From contig JALGSW010000017.1 in assembly GCA_029821635.1 (NCBI GenBank), forward strand, positions 1 through 38,629: 38,629 bases of DNA. Direction: 5' to 3'. This document shows positions 1 through 8,669 of the stretch, piece after piece. The translations under genes were made by a program, and so were the position numbers. The notes under the pieces were generated by a model. It made no database searches, was not told the origin of the DNA, and worked only from the letters and a program-made list of their open reading frames with translations. The stretch is from Candidatus Zipacnadia bacterium (lineage in GTDB: Bacteria; Armatimonadota; Zipacnadia; Zipacnadales; UBA5352). Position 1 is the first letter of the stretch; each line of letters opens with the position of its first letter.

Positions 1-965
1 AGCAGCACGTAGCGCCCGTCGGCGAGCTGGTAGATCGGGCAGCAACACAGCGGCTCCTCGATCGGCAAGCCGTGGTCGCGACGCAACAGCGGCCTCGGCG
101 AGCACCACGAGCGTCCGTCATCCGCCGAGACTGAGTACCAGATGTAGCCGCTCATCGTCCGCATGGTGCAGAACAGCCGCTCATCGGGCAGGCGCACGAG
201 GCTCGGCTCCTGCGCGAGCGACAGCGCCGGGCAGTCGTAGTGCGGCACGCGCAGCGCCTCGTCATCGGGTGACCACTCGATCTGCAGGTCGCGCGGCTCC
301 GGGTCATCGTCCACGTTCAGGAAGCGCATGAACTGCACCACGGTCTCCGCCGCGGTCCAGTTCGCGTTGGCCGGCTCGGTGCGCACGGCCTTCGACACCC
401 AGCGCGAGAAGCCCGTGAACCAGCGGCCCCCCAGGTCGCGGATCGGGAGCTGCCAGACGATCCAGTTAGAGGGCACCGACGGGTCCGGGTGATCGTACGC
501 CGAGCGCGGCATCGGCACCGTCTGCGGCTCCGACCAGGTGGCGCCGAGGTCGTCGGAGTAGCAGCAGTCCATCGTCCCCGTGTGCTGATGCACGACGTCG
601 TCGATGCCCTGGTACTGGTTCCAGAGCGCGTAGATGCGCCCGGAGGCCGATGTGATTGGGAAGCCCCAGCTCGCCATCGGCGCCTCGTCATCAGGGCCGG
701 TCGGTCCGACGATGCGCCGCGGAGCGCTCCACGTGCGGCCGTCGTCGGTCGAGCGCGCGAACATGATGCGGTGATCGCACGCTCCCTCGAAACTCGACTG
801 CGTCCAGACGGCCATCAGGGCCCCATCGGGCGCCTCGCGCACCAGGAAATGCTCGTTGCCCGTGTCGTCCGCGCCGGTGGGCACGTAGACGACGAAGTCC
901 GGCTGCGAACGCGCCAGCTCGCGGTCGATGTCCTCGGGCATGGCCGGGCCACGGGCGCGGGCCAT
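1..965 (-). CDS. Sialidase-like BNR/Asp-box protein (C-terminus beyond window)
   Basis: The frame from ATG at 965 runs open to the left edge, giving about 321 visible residues without a stop. Three Asp-box motifs are visible: STDDGRTW near residue 72, SDDLGATW near 137 and SADDGRSW further on. These are the hallmark of sialidase/BNR six-bladed beta-propellers, which commonly hydrolyse terminal sialic acids or act as general glycan-binding propellers. No signal peptide is visible at the N-terminus, so the protein may be cytoplasmic. It lies 3 nt downstream of the sugar isomerase stop, so the two are probably co-transcribed. The catalytic Arg triad and Tyr/Glu pair cannot be assigned from this partial sequence. 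The substrate is therefore inferred, and a non-hydrolytic BNR protein is possible. Confidence 0.8.
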   Translation of the reverse strand, partial: MARARGPAMPEDIDRELARSQPDFVVYVPTGADDTGNEHFLVREAPDGALMAVWTQSSFEGACDHRIMFARSTDDGRTWSAPRRIVGPTGPDDEAPMASWGFPITSASGRIYALWNQYQGIDDVVHQHTGTMDCCYSDDLGATWSEPQTVPMPRSAYDHPDPSVPSNWIVWQLPIRDLGGRWFTGFSRWVSKAVRTEPANANWTAAETVVQFMRFLNVDDDPEPRDLQIEWSPDDEALRVPHYDCPALSLAQEPSLVRLPDERLFCTMRTMSGYIWYSVSADDGRSWCSPRPLLRRDHGLPIEEPLCCCPIYQLADGRYVL

Positions 966-968
966 CGC

Positions 969-1868
969 TCAGTTCGCCCCGATCTCGGCGATGATGCGCT
1001 TGATGTTCGCGACGCCCTCGCGCACCGAGCCGAAGATGTCGTCGGGCAGCGAGACCTCCAGCGAAATGGTGCCGTCGTAGCCCGCATCGCGCAGGATGCC
1101 GAAGAGCAGCGGCCACTGCATGTCGCCGGTGCCGCCCACGCACGGGCGGTACCATTCCTCTTTGTCCTTGGCGAGGGTGCGCCGCCAGCCGTTGGCCTCA
1201 GCGTCTTCGGGCTCAACGTCGCTCAGGCAGTTGTCCTTGGCATGCACGTGCACGGTCATGGGCGCGAACAGCCGCGTTGCTTCGACGTAGTCCTCGCCGA
1301 AGACGATGCGGAAGTTGGAGTAGTCGAGGTTGACGCCGAAGTTCGGCCGGTCCACGAGCTCGACCATCCGCGCGACCTGCGCGATGCGGCCCAGCAGCAC
1401 TCCGTGGTTCTCCACGCCCACGCTGATGCCCCGGTCGGCGGCGACGTCGGTGACCGCCTGCATGCCTTCGCAGACGCGCTCGAGGATGAACGCCACATCG
1501 GGGTTGGCCTGGTGCTCCTCAGGCAGCGTGGAGCGCGGGTCGAGGCGGATCGTGTCCGTGCCGAGGATCTCGGCGATGTCCAGCCCGAGGATGCAGTCGG
1601 CGACGGTCTCGTTGAACGCATCCTGATCGTACGCCGCGAAGTTGCTCTCCAGCGTGTAAGACGACACGCCCAGCCCGAGCTCGTCGAGCATCTTCCGCGC
1701 GCGCTGCGCCTGCTCGTCGATCGCCTCATCGGCGGACCAGTAGCGACTGAGCGGCTCGAAGCAGTCGGCCTCGGTCTCGGCGCCGACGAACTGGATGCAG
1801 TCGAACATGTCGATCTCTTCAGCGACAAGCAGCTTGTTGAATACCCACTGGCAGACTCCGGCGTTCAT
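969..1868 (-). CDS. Sugar phosphate isomerase/epimerase, xylose-isomerase-like TIM barrel
   Basis: This 299-residue protein is the usual length for the AP-endonuclease-2/xylose-isomerase-like TIM-barrel family, which binds divalent metals and interconverts keto/aldo sugars, inosose or related polyols. Likely metal ligands fall in the expected order: Glu153 in VGVENHG, Asp182 in VNLDYSN, His207/His209 in VHVHAKDN and Glu271 in ISLEVS. An upstream in-frame ATG exists at 1883. I chose ATG at 1868 because GGGAGG sits 7 nt before it. The next gene, sialidase-like, begins 3 nt after this stop, suggesting one operon for release and processing of a sugar. The exact substrate cannot be read from the sequence. 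Confidence 0.85.
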   Translation of the reverse strand: MNAGVCQWVFNKLLVAEEIDMFDCIQFVGAETEADCFEPLSRYWSADEAIDEQAQRARKMLDELGLGVSSYTLESNFAAYDQDAFNETVADCILGLDIAEILGTDTIRLDPRSTLPEEHQANPDVAFILERVCEGMQAVTDVAADRGISVGVENHGVLLGRIAQVARMVELVDRPNFGVNLDYSNFRIVFGEDYVEATRLFAPMTVHVHAKDNCLSDVEPEDAEANGWRRTLAKDKEEWYRPCVGGTGDMQWPLLFGILRDAGYDGTISLEVSLPDDIFGSVREGVANIKRIIAEIGAN

Positions 1869-1967
1869 CGGTCGGCCTCCCATGCAGTCGCGCCGGTGGC
1901 GCGCGCGTCTTGGATGTCGACAGGCTATTCGTCGGGCGGGGGCCGGGACCTTTGCCGCCCGGCCCCT

Positions 1968-2017
1968 AACGACGCCTCACCCCCGGAGAACGCCGGCAGA
2001 GGCGTTGCCCGGTCGTT
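1968..2017. repeat. Intergenic inverted repeat with AACGACGCCTC arm
   Basis: The left arm AACGACGCCTC (1968-1978) pairs in two blocks with the right side: GCCTC with GAGGC (1999-2003) and AACGAC with GTCGTT (2012-2017), leaving an 8-nt bulge. The left arm and its following C-run recur 100 nt later, at 2068, at the edge of the next hairpin. This suggests a shared mobile or duplicated repeat unit. Function unknown. Confidence 0.5.
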
Positions 2018-2087
2018 TGGAGCGGCGGGGCTTCAGCCGCGCCGATGTTGTCAGTCATCGCGCGGCAAACGACGCCTCACCCCCCGG

Positions 2088-2138
2088 CCCCCTCTCCCTG
2101 GAAACCGCAAACGACGCGGTTTCAAGCGGGAGAGGGGG
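2088..2138. repeat. C-rich/G-rich intergenic hairpin (family C)
   Basis: The outer arms CCCCCTCTCCC (2088-2098) and GGGAGAGGGGG (2128-2138) are perfect complements. The inner arms GAAACCGC (2101-2108) and GCGGTTTC (2116-2123) are also perfect, enclosing a loop with AAACGAC. A related hairpin with CCCTCTCCG/CGGAGAGGG arms lies at 30624-30659, also just upstream of a + strand gene. No T-tract follows, so a classical intrinsic terminator is unlikely. Confidence 0.7.
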
Positions 2139-2260
2139 AGAAAGACCACGGCGCTCATGCGAACCGCGAGCACCGCAGCGGTCGGCAAATGAAGGGTACA
2201 GGCGCCTGCGCAGCGCAAGATGAATGTGAATGTATGTACGCGATCCCTGGAGGACCTCCG

Positions 2261-5200
2261 ATGAAGCGCACCGCGATCATACTCGCCGCGCTGCTCCTCA
2301 CACTCACAGGCTGCCTCGCGCAGCAGGAGACGCCGCTGGAGCTTGCGCCCGGCGCGAACCTGCTCGCCAACGGGAACCTCGAGATCGACGCCGACGGTAA
2401 CGGCGTGCCCGATGGCTGGAGTTGGGCCGAGGGCGGCTTCGGCAAGCTCGGCGAGGTCGAGTGGGCCTCCCAGGGCGCGCTGGAGGGCGGCGTCTCGGTC
2501 AAGTACGTGAAGACCGACCCGCAGAAGTGGTACCCGCAGGTCTGGTACACCGGGGCCGACATCAAGCCCGGCTGGGAGTATCAGCTCTCGGCGGTGGTGC
2601 AGTCCGACGTCCCGTTCGTCTTCCGCCACACCCTCAACGGCGACCTCGGTGCAAAGATGAATCTGCCGCTTCCCGCGCAGCCGCAGGCCGCTCGCGTCGG
2701 CTTCACGTTCGAGAGCCCTATGGGCACCGACCACGTGAGCATCGGCTTCCAGATGCAGGAGAATGCGGGGACGATGCTCGTCGATGACTTGCAGTTGATC
2801 GCGCTCGGTCCGTCGCTGAACGCGATGCTCGCCCCGCAGCCGCCCGACGAGATCCACGGCCTCGCGGAGCTTGCCGCGCGCCGCAGCTTCAAGCCCTTCA
2901 GGGCAGTCGCGGACGAGGGGGGCGTCTACCCGTCCGAGCGCGTGATCTTCCGCGACAGCTCAACGGGCGCGATCATCGCCCGCCTCACGCACAACCCCGG
3001 CTCCAACCGGCACGTGTACTCGAACGTGTGGATCTGGAACGCCGATGGCTCGAAGCTGCTGCTGAACACCACGCGCGAGCCGCGTGGCTGGCACCTGATG
3101 GACGCGGACGGCGGCAACATCCGTTTCCTGGCGAACCAGATGCCGATGTGGCATCGCACCGACCCCGACGTGCTCTTCTACCGCGACACCACCGAACTGT
3201 CGCTCAAGCGGCACAACATCGCGACCGGCGAGGTCGAGACGATCTGGACCGTCCCCGAGGACCTCAATAGCATGGGCTACACGATCTGGCCGATACACCC
3301 GGACGGGAAGAAGTTCTTCGTCATCGTCGGCAACCAGACACGCCGAGTTGACGGGAACTGGGGCTACATGATGAACGTGGACGGGACCGACGTGGTGCGC
3401 ATCGACTTCCCGCACACCACCCACCAGGTCTGGTTCACGAAAGGGCCCGACTACGCGCTCTCATACAACTACGAGAAGAACTCGCCTGGTGACTACATCG
3501 ACGCCTCGTTCCTCGTCGATGCGGACGGCACGAACCACCGGCAGGCGCGCGACCGGCACATGAGCCATCGCGGCTACAGCCCGGACGGCACCCGCGTGGC
3601 ATTCCACGGCCCGGGCGGCGTGCGCATCATGGACGTCGAGGGCACGAACGAGCGCCTGCTCGCCCCCGGCCCCGGCGGACACCTGTCGTGGGACGCCGAC
3701 GACGACTGGCTGCTCGCCACCCAACGCAACGCGATCAACTGCGTCTGGACCGACAACGGGCATAGCACGATGATCGGCGCGCCCAACACACAACTCAACT
3801 ACTTCAACTACCCGTGCGAGGCACACCTCGAATCGAGCTCCGATGGCACGAAGATCGGCTACGCCTCGTGCATGCTCGGGGACATCGACCTCTACCAAGT
3901 GGTCATGAAGCTGCCCGACGCGCCGCGCAACCTGCAGGCAGACGCGGACGCGCAGCGCATCCGCCTGACCTGGGACGCGCCCGAGCACGCGCGCGAAGTC
4001 GCGGGCTACAACGTCTACGCCTCCGACGTGAGCGGCGAGCAGTACGCGCTCGTGAATGCACAGCCGATTGCCGCCACACAGTTCGACTGCGGCCCGGCGG
4101 AGGGGCTGTTCTTCGTCGTCACCGCCATCGAGCCGTCCGGGCTGGAGGGCAAGCCCTGCGCGGAGGTCGGCATCGCCGCCGCGGACACGCCGCGGCGCAT
4201 CTGGCTGGAGGCCGAGGACGCCGTGTTGCAGGCGCCGTTCGAGCCGAACTTCGACATGGGTTGCGCGGCGATGTACTGCGCGACCGTGATGGACCACAAC
4301 GCGACCGCGACTGCTACCTTCACGCCGGACGTGCTGGCTGCGGGCGACTACGCGCTCTGGGCACGCGTGCGCAGCCCGCTGGATGCGACGCTGCAGGTGA
4401 ACGCGGGCGGCCAGACGGTTGGGGCGATCGCAGTCCCTGAGGGCGACTGGCAGTGGGTGCGCATGGGCGACGCGGCCACGATGGCGCTCGGTGCAGGCCA
4501 GGCGACGATCGCCATCAGCGCGGAGATCGGCGGCCTCTCGGTCGATCAGGTGCTGCTGACCAACGATGCGAGCTACGTGCCTGAGGGCGCACCGACGTGG
4601 CTGCGCACACTCCCGATCCGGATGCCGCAGGTCGCCGGGCTGAGCGCCGACGTGCTCTCGCCCTACATGGTGCGGCTGAGCTGGGAGCCGGCCTCCGTGA
4701 TGAACTTCGACCACTACAACGTCTACGCGGCTTCCGAGGGCGAGCCGGCGGGGCAGGAGCACCTGATTGCCTCGCCGAGCGCGTCGCAGCGCTTCGATTG
4801 GGGCCTGCAGGCGGCCACGAACTACACGTGGGCGGTGACGGTCGTCGATCGCCAGGGCAATGAGGGTGAGCCGGTGACGGTCTCTGCCACCACGCAGCCG
4901 ATCGAGCGCGTCTTCGAGGAGATCAAGGTCGATGCGCAGCTCGCGGTGGCGCCGCTGAGCGTGGACTTCACGCTGCCGCGCAATGACACGTATGTCGCGT
5001 GGGTGCGCATCGCCTCGCGCGATGAGAAGCGTGGGAACGTGAACGTGTCGCTTGATGGCGAGCGCGTCATGGGCGGCGCTTCCGTGCCGTGGCAGTTCGT
5101 CACGCGCGGCCACGGTGGCCCGGTCAAAGACACGCGGTTCTGGGTGCGGCTGGAGATGCGTGGCGAGCGGCCACGCGAGCTGCGGGAGATTGCCGCGGGC

Positions 5201-5332
5201 GCGCACACGCTGGGCGTTGAGGCCGCGACGGCGATCGACGCGGTGATCGATCGCGTCGTGGTCACGAACGACCTCGGCTGGCGGCCGACAGGAATCAGTA
5301 GCTTCCTCGGGGCCGTGGAGGAGGGCGCGTAG
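2261..5332 (+). CDS. Multidomain secreted lipoprotein: TolB/WD40-like propeller plus fibronectin III domains
   Basis: The start is ATG at 2261, with GGAGG 7 nt upstream and a lipoprotein signal (MKRTAIILAALLLTLTGC, lipobox LTGC, lipidated Cys18). The 1023-residue product has an N-terminal beta-sandwich resembling a carbohydrate-binding module (about 25-200). Next comes a WD40/TolB-like propeller with repeated DG/PDG turns (about 205-545). Then follow a fibronectin-III-like domain (about 550-640, LTWDAPEHAREVAGYNVYA), an AED-type carbohydrate-binding-like domain (about 645-770), a second FN3 (about 785-890, LSWEPASVMNFDHYNVYA) and a terminal sandwich domain. No catalytic motif is recognised. 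It probably binds polysaccharide at the cell surface. The next gene encodes a secreted glycosidase-like protein, which supports a glycan role. Confidence 0.85.
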   Translation: MKRTAIILAALLLTLTGCLAQQETPLELAPGANLLANGNLEIDADGNGVPDGWSWAEGGFGKLGEVEWASQGALEGGVSVKYVKTDPQKWYPQVWYTGADIKPGWEYQLSAVVQSDVPFVFRHTLNGDLGAKMNLPLPAQPQAARVGFTFESPMGTDHVSIGFQMQENAGTMLVDDLQLIALGPSLNAMLAPQPPDEIHGLAELAARRSFKPFRAVADEGGVYPSERVIFRDSSTGAIIARLTHNPGSNRHVYSNVWIWNADGSKLLLNTTREPRGWHLMDADGGNIRFLANQMPMWHRTDPDVLFYRDTTELSLKRHNIATGEVETIWTVPEDLNSMGYTIWPIHPDGKKFFVIVGNQTRRVDGNWGYMMNVDGTDVVRIDFPHTTHQVWFTKGPDYALSYNYEKNSPGDYIDASFLVDADGTNHRQARDRHMSHRGYSPDGTRVAFHGPGGVRIMDVEGTNERLLAPGPGGHLSWDADDDWLLATQRNAINCVWTDNGHSTMIGAPNTQLNYFNYPCEAHLESSSDGTKIGYASCMLGDIDLYQVVMKLPDAPRNLQADADAQRIRLTWDAPEHAREVAGYNVYASDVSGEQYALVNAQPIAATQFDCGPAEGLFFVVTAIEPSGLEGKPCAEVGIAAADTPRRIWLEAEDAVLQAPFEPNFDMGCAAMYCATVMDHNATATATFTPDVLAAGDYALWARVRSPLDATLQVNAGGQTVGAIAVPEGDWQWVRMGDAATMALGAGQATIAISAEIGGLSVDQVLLTNDASYVPEGAPTWLRTLPIRMPQVAGLSADVLSPYMVRLSWEPASVMNFDHYNVYAASEGEPAGQEHLIASPSASQRFDWGLQAATNYTWAVTVVDRQGNEGEPVTVSATTQPIERVFEEIKVDAQLAVAPLSVDFTLPRNDTYVAWVRIASRDEKRGNVNVSLDGERVMGGASVPWQFVTRGHGGPVKDTRFWVRLEMRGERPRELREIAAGAHTLGVEAATAIDAVIDRVVVTNDLGWRPTGISSFLGAVEEGA

Positions 5333-5340
5333 CCGTTTCC

Positions 5341-5368
5341 GTTGTGGCCTCGGCGCCCTCGCCGGGGG
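5341..5368. repeat. GCCCTC-loop hairpin, copy 1 (family A)
   Basis: Stem CCTCGGC (5348-5354) pairs with GCCGGGG (5361-5367), including one T-G wobble, around the hexaloop GCCCTC. GTTGTGG precedes the stem. It begins 9 nt after the stop of the large lipoprotein gene. The same loop with different but complementary stems occurs at 12255-12274 and 36092-36113. No T-run follows, so it does not look like a standard rho-independent terminator. Confidence 0.75.
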
Positions 5369-5430
5369 CTGTTGTCGAGGAGATCTCACTTGGCTGTCAG
5401 GCGGGACGTTGATCGAAGTCAGTTGACATT

Positions 5431-5445
5431 ACCTCTGGAAGAGGT
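5431..5445 (+). promoter_or_regulatory. Small palindrome overlapping the ribosome-binding site of the LamG/glycosidase gene
   Basis: ACCTC (5431-5435) and GAGGT (5441-5445) are perfect complements around TGGAA, and the right arm contains the Shine-Dalgarno-like GAGG 10 nt before ATG at 5455. Folding in mRNA would mask ribosome access. The stem is only 5 bp, so this may be coincidental. Confidence 0.3.
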
Positions 5446-5454
5446 GTGTGACCT

Positions 5455-8412
5455 ATGACTCGCGGTCTGATGGCTCTGATCGTCACGGTACTGCTGACGG
5501 CTCCGGCTTTCGCGGTCGAGGTTGGCGACGTGACGTTCTTCGCGCCTTTCGAGGGCACGTTCGACGCCGCCCACTCGGGCGGCGCGCCGGAGGCGACCGC
5601 GATCAATGAGGTCACACTCGTCGAGGGCGTGCGCGGCGGCGCCGCGCGTCTCGCGGCGGACGCGGCGCTGGAATACATCTTTGCGGGCAACGCCATCGCC
5701 GATGAGGGCACCGTCATGCTCTGGTTCCGGCCGGAGTGGCCCGCCGAGGACGACCAGTTCCACCACCTCTTCGCCGCGAACACGGGCAACGACCGTGGCA
5801 AGTCCCTCAACGCGCTCCAGCTCTACAAGTACGGGCGCTGGTCGCGGCTGATGTTCTACACCTCCAACGGGGAGCTCACGGGCCCACAGGAGGGCCGCAC
5901 GATGGCCTACCGGGAGGACATGTCCTGGGAGCTCGGCACCTGGCACCACGTCGCGGCCACCTGGAGCTCATCGCTCACCAGCACGGAGATGTACCTCTAC
6001 TTCGATGGCGAGCGGATTGCCGCGGGCGGCGGGCAGATCTTCGTGCCCGACGAAGCCGCTCCGGTGTTCAGGATCGGCGAGGACACCCCGACCGCCCCGA
6101 CTGAGATCGACGACGTCCTCGTCTTCCGCCGCCCGCTGCTGCAGCGCGAGATCGAGGAGATCTACGCCTCTTACAAGGCCGCGGAAGTCGCTGACGCGCG
6201 CGACCTGCCCTTCCGACAGACTCGCGAACTGCTCCTCCGCCCGTTCGTGAATTTCGGCAAGCAGAAGGTCGTGACGCTCGTGGACTACCGCGGCGCGCTG
6301 CGCGACCTTGGCGAGCGCGCGGGTGAGGTTGCGCTGAGCATCGACGGCGTGGCAGGCGAGCATGCCGCGACAGCGAACACCTCCGCCGAGGGCCTTGCGC
6401 GGATTGAGTTCGACTACGACGCGCTCGGCGCAGGCCCTGCCACCCTCACTGCGAGCCTGCGCGCGGGCGACGAGACGCTGCGCACCGGTCAGATGGCGTG
6501 GAGCGTGCCCGAGCGGCCTGAGTGGCTTGGCAACACGCTCGGCGTGACCGATGAGGTGCTGCCACCGTGGACGCCCCTGCACGCGTCGGGAGACACCGTG
6601 AGCGTCTGGGGCCGCAAGTACGCATTCGACGACTCGCCCCTGCCCGCGCAGGTCAGCAGCCAGGCGAGCGCGCTGCTGCGCGGGCCGATCGAGTTGCGCG
6701 CGTCATCCGGCGGCGCTGACGCCACTCTGCAGGCGCAACCTGCGGCGCAGATGGCCGCGACGGACGCGCGAGCCACGCAGCAATGGACGGGCGCGGCCGG
6801 GCCGGTCGCCTGCACCGCAAGCACGAGCCTCGAGTTTGACGGCTTCATGCGCGTTGACATGGAGCTGACGGCCGGCGCGGCGGTCGATACGCTCGAGATC
6901 GTCGTGCCGATGCGCCCGGAGGCGGCCACGCTCTACCATCACTGCGCGAGCGACTGGACGGACGCCTCCGACGCGGGCGATACGGGTGAGCCCGGCTGGA
7001 GTAAGTCGCTGCCCTTCGTGCCCTACGTCTGGCTCGGGAACGAGGATGCCGGGCTTGCCTGGTGGTGTGAGACCGACTGGAACTGGCGCAATGCCAACGA
7101 AGAGCGCGCGATCGAGCTGCGCCACACCGCGGACGGCGTCGATCTGATCGTGCGCGTGATCGACACGCCGACGACGCTCGACGAGCCGCTGAAGCTCACC
7201 TTCGGCTTCCTCGCGACACCCGTCAAGCCGCTGCCGGACGACTTCCGCAACTGGCGGCCGATGTTCATCAGTTCCGTCAACATCGACGGCTTCGCGGCCA
7301 GGAACACGTGGCGGCAGGAGGGCGCACGCAACATCGGCGTGCTCTGGGCCTCACACGTGGGCGTCTTCAACTATCTGCCGACCGACCCGGTGGAGATGGC
7401 GCGCAAGGTCGAAGTCCTGCACAACGCCGGTTGGGACACCATGACCTCCTACTACGCGCTCAACGCTACGCAGACCGGGACGCCCGACTTCACGTTGATG
7501 GAGCAAGAGTGGCGGCGCGACCCGTACTCGGAAGCGCCGGCGGCGCTCGGCACGCACGGAGCGGTCTGCCAGGCCGCATCGTGGGCGGACATGCTGCTGT
7601 GGATCGTCAACGAGACTATGGATCAGACCAGCACCGACGGCATCTACCTCGACTGCTCATCGCCGCGCTTCTGCTCCAGCTCGGAGCACGGCTGCGCTCC
7701 GGGGCGCTACCCGATCCTCGCAACGCGCGACCTGCAGAAGCGGCTCTACGCGCTGGTGCACACGAAGCGCCCGGAGACCGGCTTCGTGTACTCGCACGTC
7801 TCCGAGAACGTCTTCATGACCACCTACACCTACGCCGACGCGATCCTCAACGGGGAGCAGTACAACCGCAAGGACCTGCTTACCGACCTGACACTGGCGA
7901 AGTTCCGCGCGGAGTTCCTGCCACACAACACCGGCGTGACTCAGATACTGCTGCCGACGCTCAACAAGTTCCAGCCGAGCAAGGACCACGAGAAGATGCC
8001 CGGCCGGGAGTTCCTCGCGTATCCGCTGCTGCACGACGTGCTCTGCGTCCCGTCATGGATGAATCGCGAGAGCCAGATATTCCTGCGCTCGGTCGAGGAC
8101 GTGCAGATGCAGTTCGGCGTGGCGGACGCGCGCTTCCTGCCGTACTGGTCGAACGAGGACGCGATCGGCGTCTCGGCGGACGGAGCGCTGGTGAGCGCCT
8201 ACCATCGCGAGGACGCGCCGGGCGTACTGCTGATCGCGCAGGCGCCCACGGAGGAGCCGCTGGAGCTTGCGCTGACGCTCAAGGGCGAGCTTGCGGGGCT
8301 CACGGGCCTTGCCGCGCGCGACGCTTTGACGGGCGAGGCGCTCCCGTGGCGCGACGGGAAGCTCGTCTGGCCGCTGCCGGGGCGCGCGGTGCAGTTGGCG
8401 ATCGTGGAGTAA
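5455..8412 (+). CDS. Secreted LamG-domain glycosidase-like protein (DUF6067-type)
   Basis: This 985-residue protein starts at ATG 5455, preceded by GGAAGAGG. A Sec signal peptide is clear (MTRGLMALIVTVLLTAPAFA, cleavage after AFA). Residues about 22-230 form a LamG/concanavalin-A-like sandwich (FFAPFEGTFDAAHSGG, then HHVAATWSS and YFDGERIAAGG), usually a glycan-binding or structural domain. A beta-sandwich region follows. From about 600 comes a putative TIM barrel resembling the DUF6067 glycoside-hydrolase-like family, with GWDTMTSYYALN and then DGIYLDCSSP, a typical strand-end Asp. The C-terminus is an all-beta domain. Activity is inferred only from fold resemblance. It lies 122 nt after the lipoprotein gene on the same strand, so joint expression is plausible. 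Confidence 0.8.
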   Translation: MTRGLMALIVTVLLTAPAFAVEVGDVTFFAPFEGTFDAAHSGGAPEATAINEVTLVEGVRGGAARLAADAALEYIFAGNAIADEGTVMLWFRPEWPAEDDQFHHLFAANTGNDRGKSLNALQLYKYGRWSRLMFYTSNGELTGPQEGRTMAYREDMSWELGTWHHVAATWSSSLTSTEMYLYFDGERIAAGGGQIFVPDEAAPVFRIGEDTPTAPTEIDDVLVFRRPLLQREIEEIYASYKAAEVADARDLPFRQTRELLLRPFVNFGKQKVVTLVDYRGALRDLGERAGEVALSIDGVAGEHAATANTSAEGLARIEFDYDALGAGPATLTASLRAGDETLRTGQMAWSVPERPEWLGNTLGVTDEVLPPWTPLHASGDTVSVWGRKYAFDDSPLPAQVSSQASALLRGPIELRASSGGADATLQAQPAAQMAATDARATQQWTGAAGPVACTASTSLEFDGFMRVDMELTAGAAVDTLEIVVPMRPEAATLYHHCASDWTDASDAGDTGEPGWSKSLPFVPYVWLGNEDAGLAWWCETDWNWRNANEERAIELRHTADGVDLIVRVIDTPTTLDEPLKLTFGFLATPVKPLPDDFRNWRPMFISSVNIDGFAARNTWRQEGARNIGVLWASHVGVFNYLPTDPVEMARKVEVLHNAGWDTMTSYYALNATQTGTPDFTLMEQEWRRDPYSEAPAALGTHGAVCQAASWADMLLWIVNETMDQTSTDGIYLDCSSPRFCSSSEHGCAPGRYPILATRDLQKRLYALVHTKRPETGFVYSHVSENVFMTTYTYADAILNGEQYNRKDLLTDLTLAKFRAEFLPHNTGVTQILLPTLNKFQPSKDHEKMPGREFLAYPLLHDVLCVPSWMNRESQIFLRSVEDVQMQFGVADARFLPYWSNEDAIGVSADGALVSAYHREDAPGVLLIAQAPTEEPLELALTLKGELAGLTGLAARDALTGEALPWRDGKLVWPLPGRAVQLAIVE

Positions 8413-8432
8413 CGGCGCGCGGCGCTGTTGGT

Positions 8433-8594
8433 CGTACGGAGGGGCCGCCTGAGCCGCGTGGTCGAGCGCCAGCGAGACGGCGGGCGAAGTCGGCCCGGTC
8501 GTTCGGCGCCCGAGGCCGGTCAGGTCACGATAGTGCGCGGGCCGACTTCGGCGCGCATAAACGACATGCGCGCCTCAGGCGGCCCCTCCGTACG
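8433..8594. repeat. 162-bp MITE/BIME-like element with perfect 21-bp terminal inverted repeats (family B)
   Basis: Positions 8433-8453 and 8574-8594 are perfect reverse complements over 21 bp, with core GGAGGGGCCGCCTGAG. A second nested pair, CGAAGTCGGCCC (8485-8496) and GGGCCGACTTCG (8539-8550), is also perfect. The whole segment could form a large cruciform or RNA hairpin. It contains no convincing gene and lies between two convergent genes. It may be a non-autonomous mobile element or a bidirectional terminator/processing structure. Confidence 0.7.
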
Positions 8595-8645
8595 GCAAAC
8601 GGCGCGGGCGGCCCGGGGCGGCCCCTCCTTACGGCAAACGGCGCG
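8579..8645. repeat. Direct repeat of the family-B end (two 28-nt copies, 39-bp period)
   Basis: The 28-nt unit at 8579-8606, starting GCGGCCCCTCC and ending in CGGCAAACGGCGCG, recurs at 8618-8645 with one mismatch (G8590 versus T8629). The first copy overlaps the right inverted end of the 162-bp element. The second looks like an additional partial end, as if elements had inserted or recombined next to each other. Two copies are too few to suggest a CRISPR. Confidence 0.7.
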
Positions 8646-8669
8646 ATCACTCCTGCGCAAGCCGAGGCC

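Larger units (their letters stand above)
1869..2260. other. 392-nt intergenic region with composite palindromes
   Basis: This divergent region separates the sugar isomerase (-) from the large lipoprotein gene (+). I see no convincing gene in it. It holds two copies of AACGACGCCTCACCCCC (from 1968 and from 2068), an inverted pair AACGACGCCTC at 1968-1978 with GAGGC and GTCGTT at 1999-2017, a small stem around GGCTTCAGCC near 2029, and the long hairpin at 2088-2138. Promoters for both flanking genes must lie here or nearby, but no clear -35/-10 pair was recognised. Confidence 0.7.

Noticed and set aside
5341-5368. Intrinsic terminator.
   Set aside because: The hairpin is strong but has no following T-tract; the same holds for the other intergenic hairpins examined.
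8579-8645. CRISPR-like repeats.
   Set aside because: Only two copies, an 11-nt spacer, and one copy overlaps a palindromic element; no cas genes nearby.
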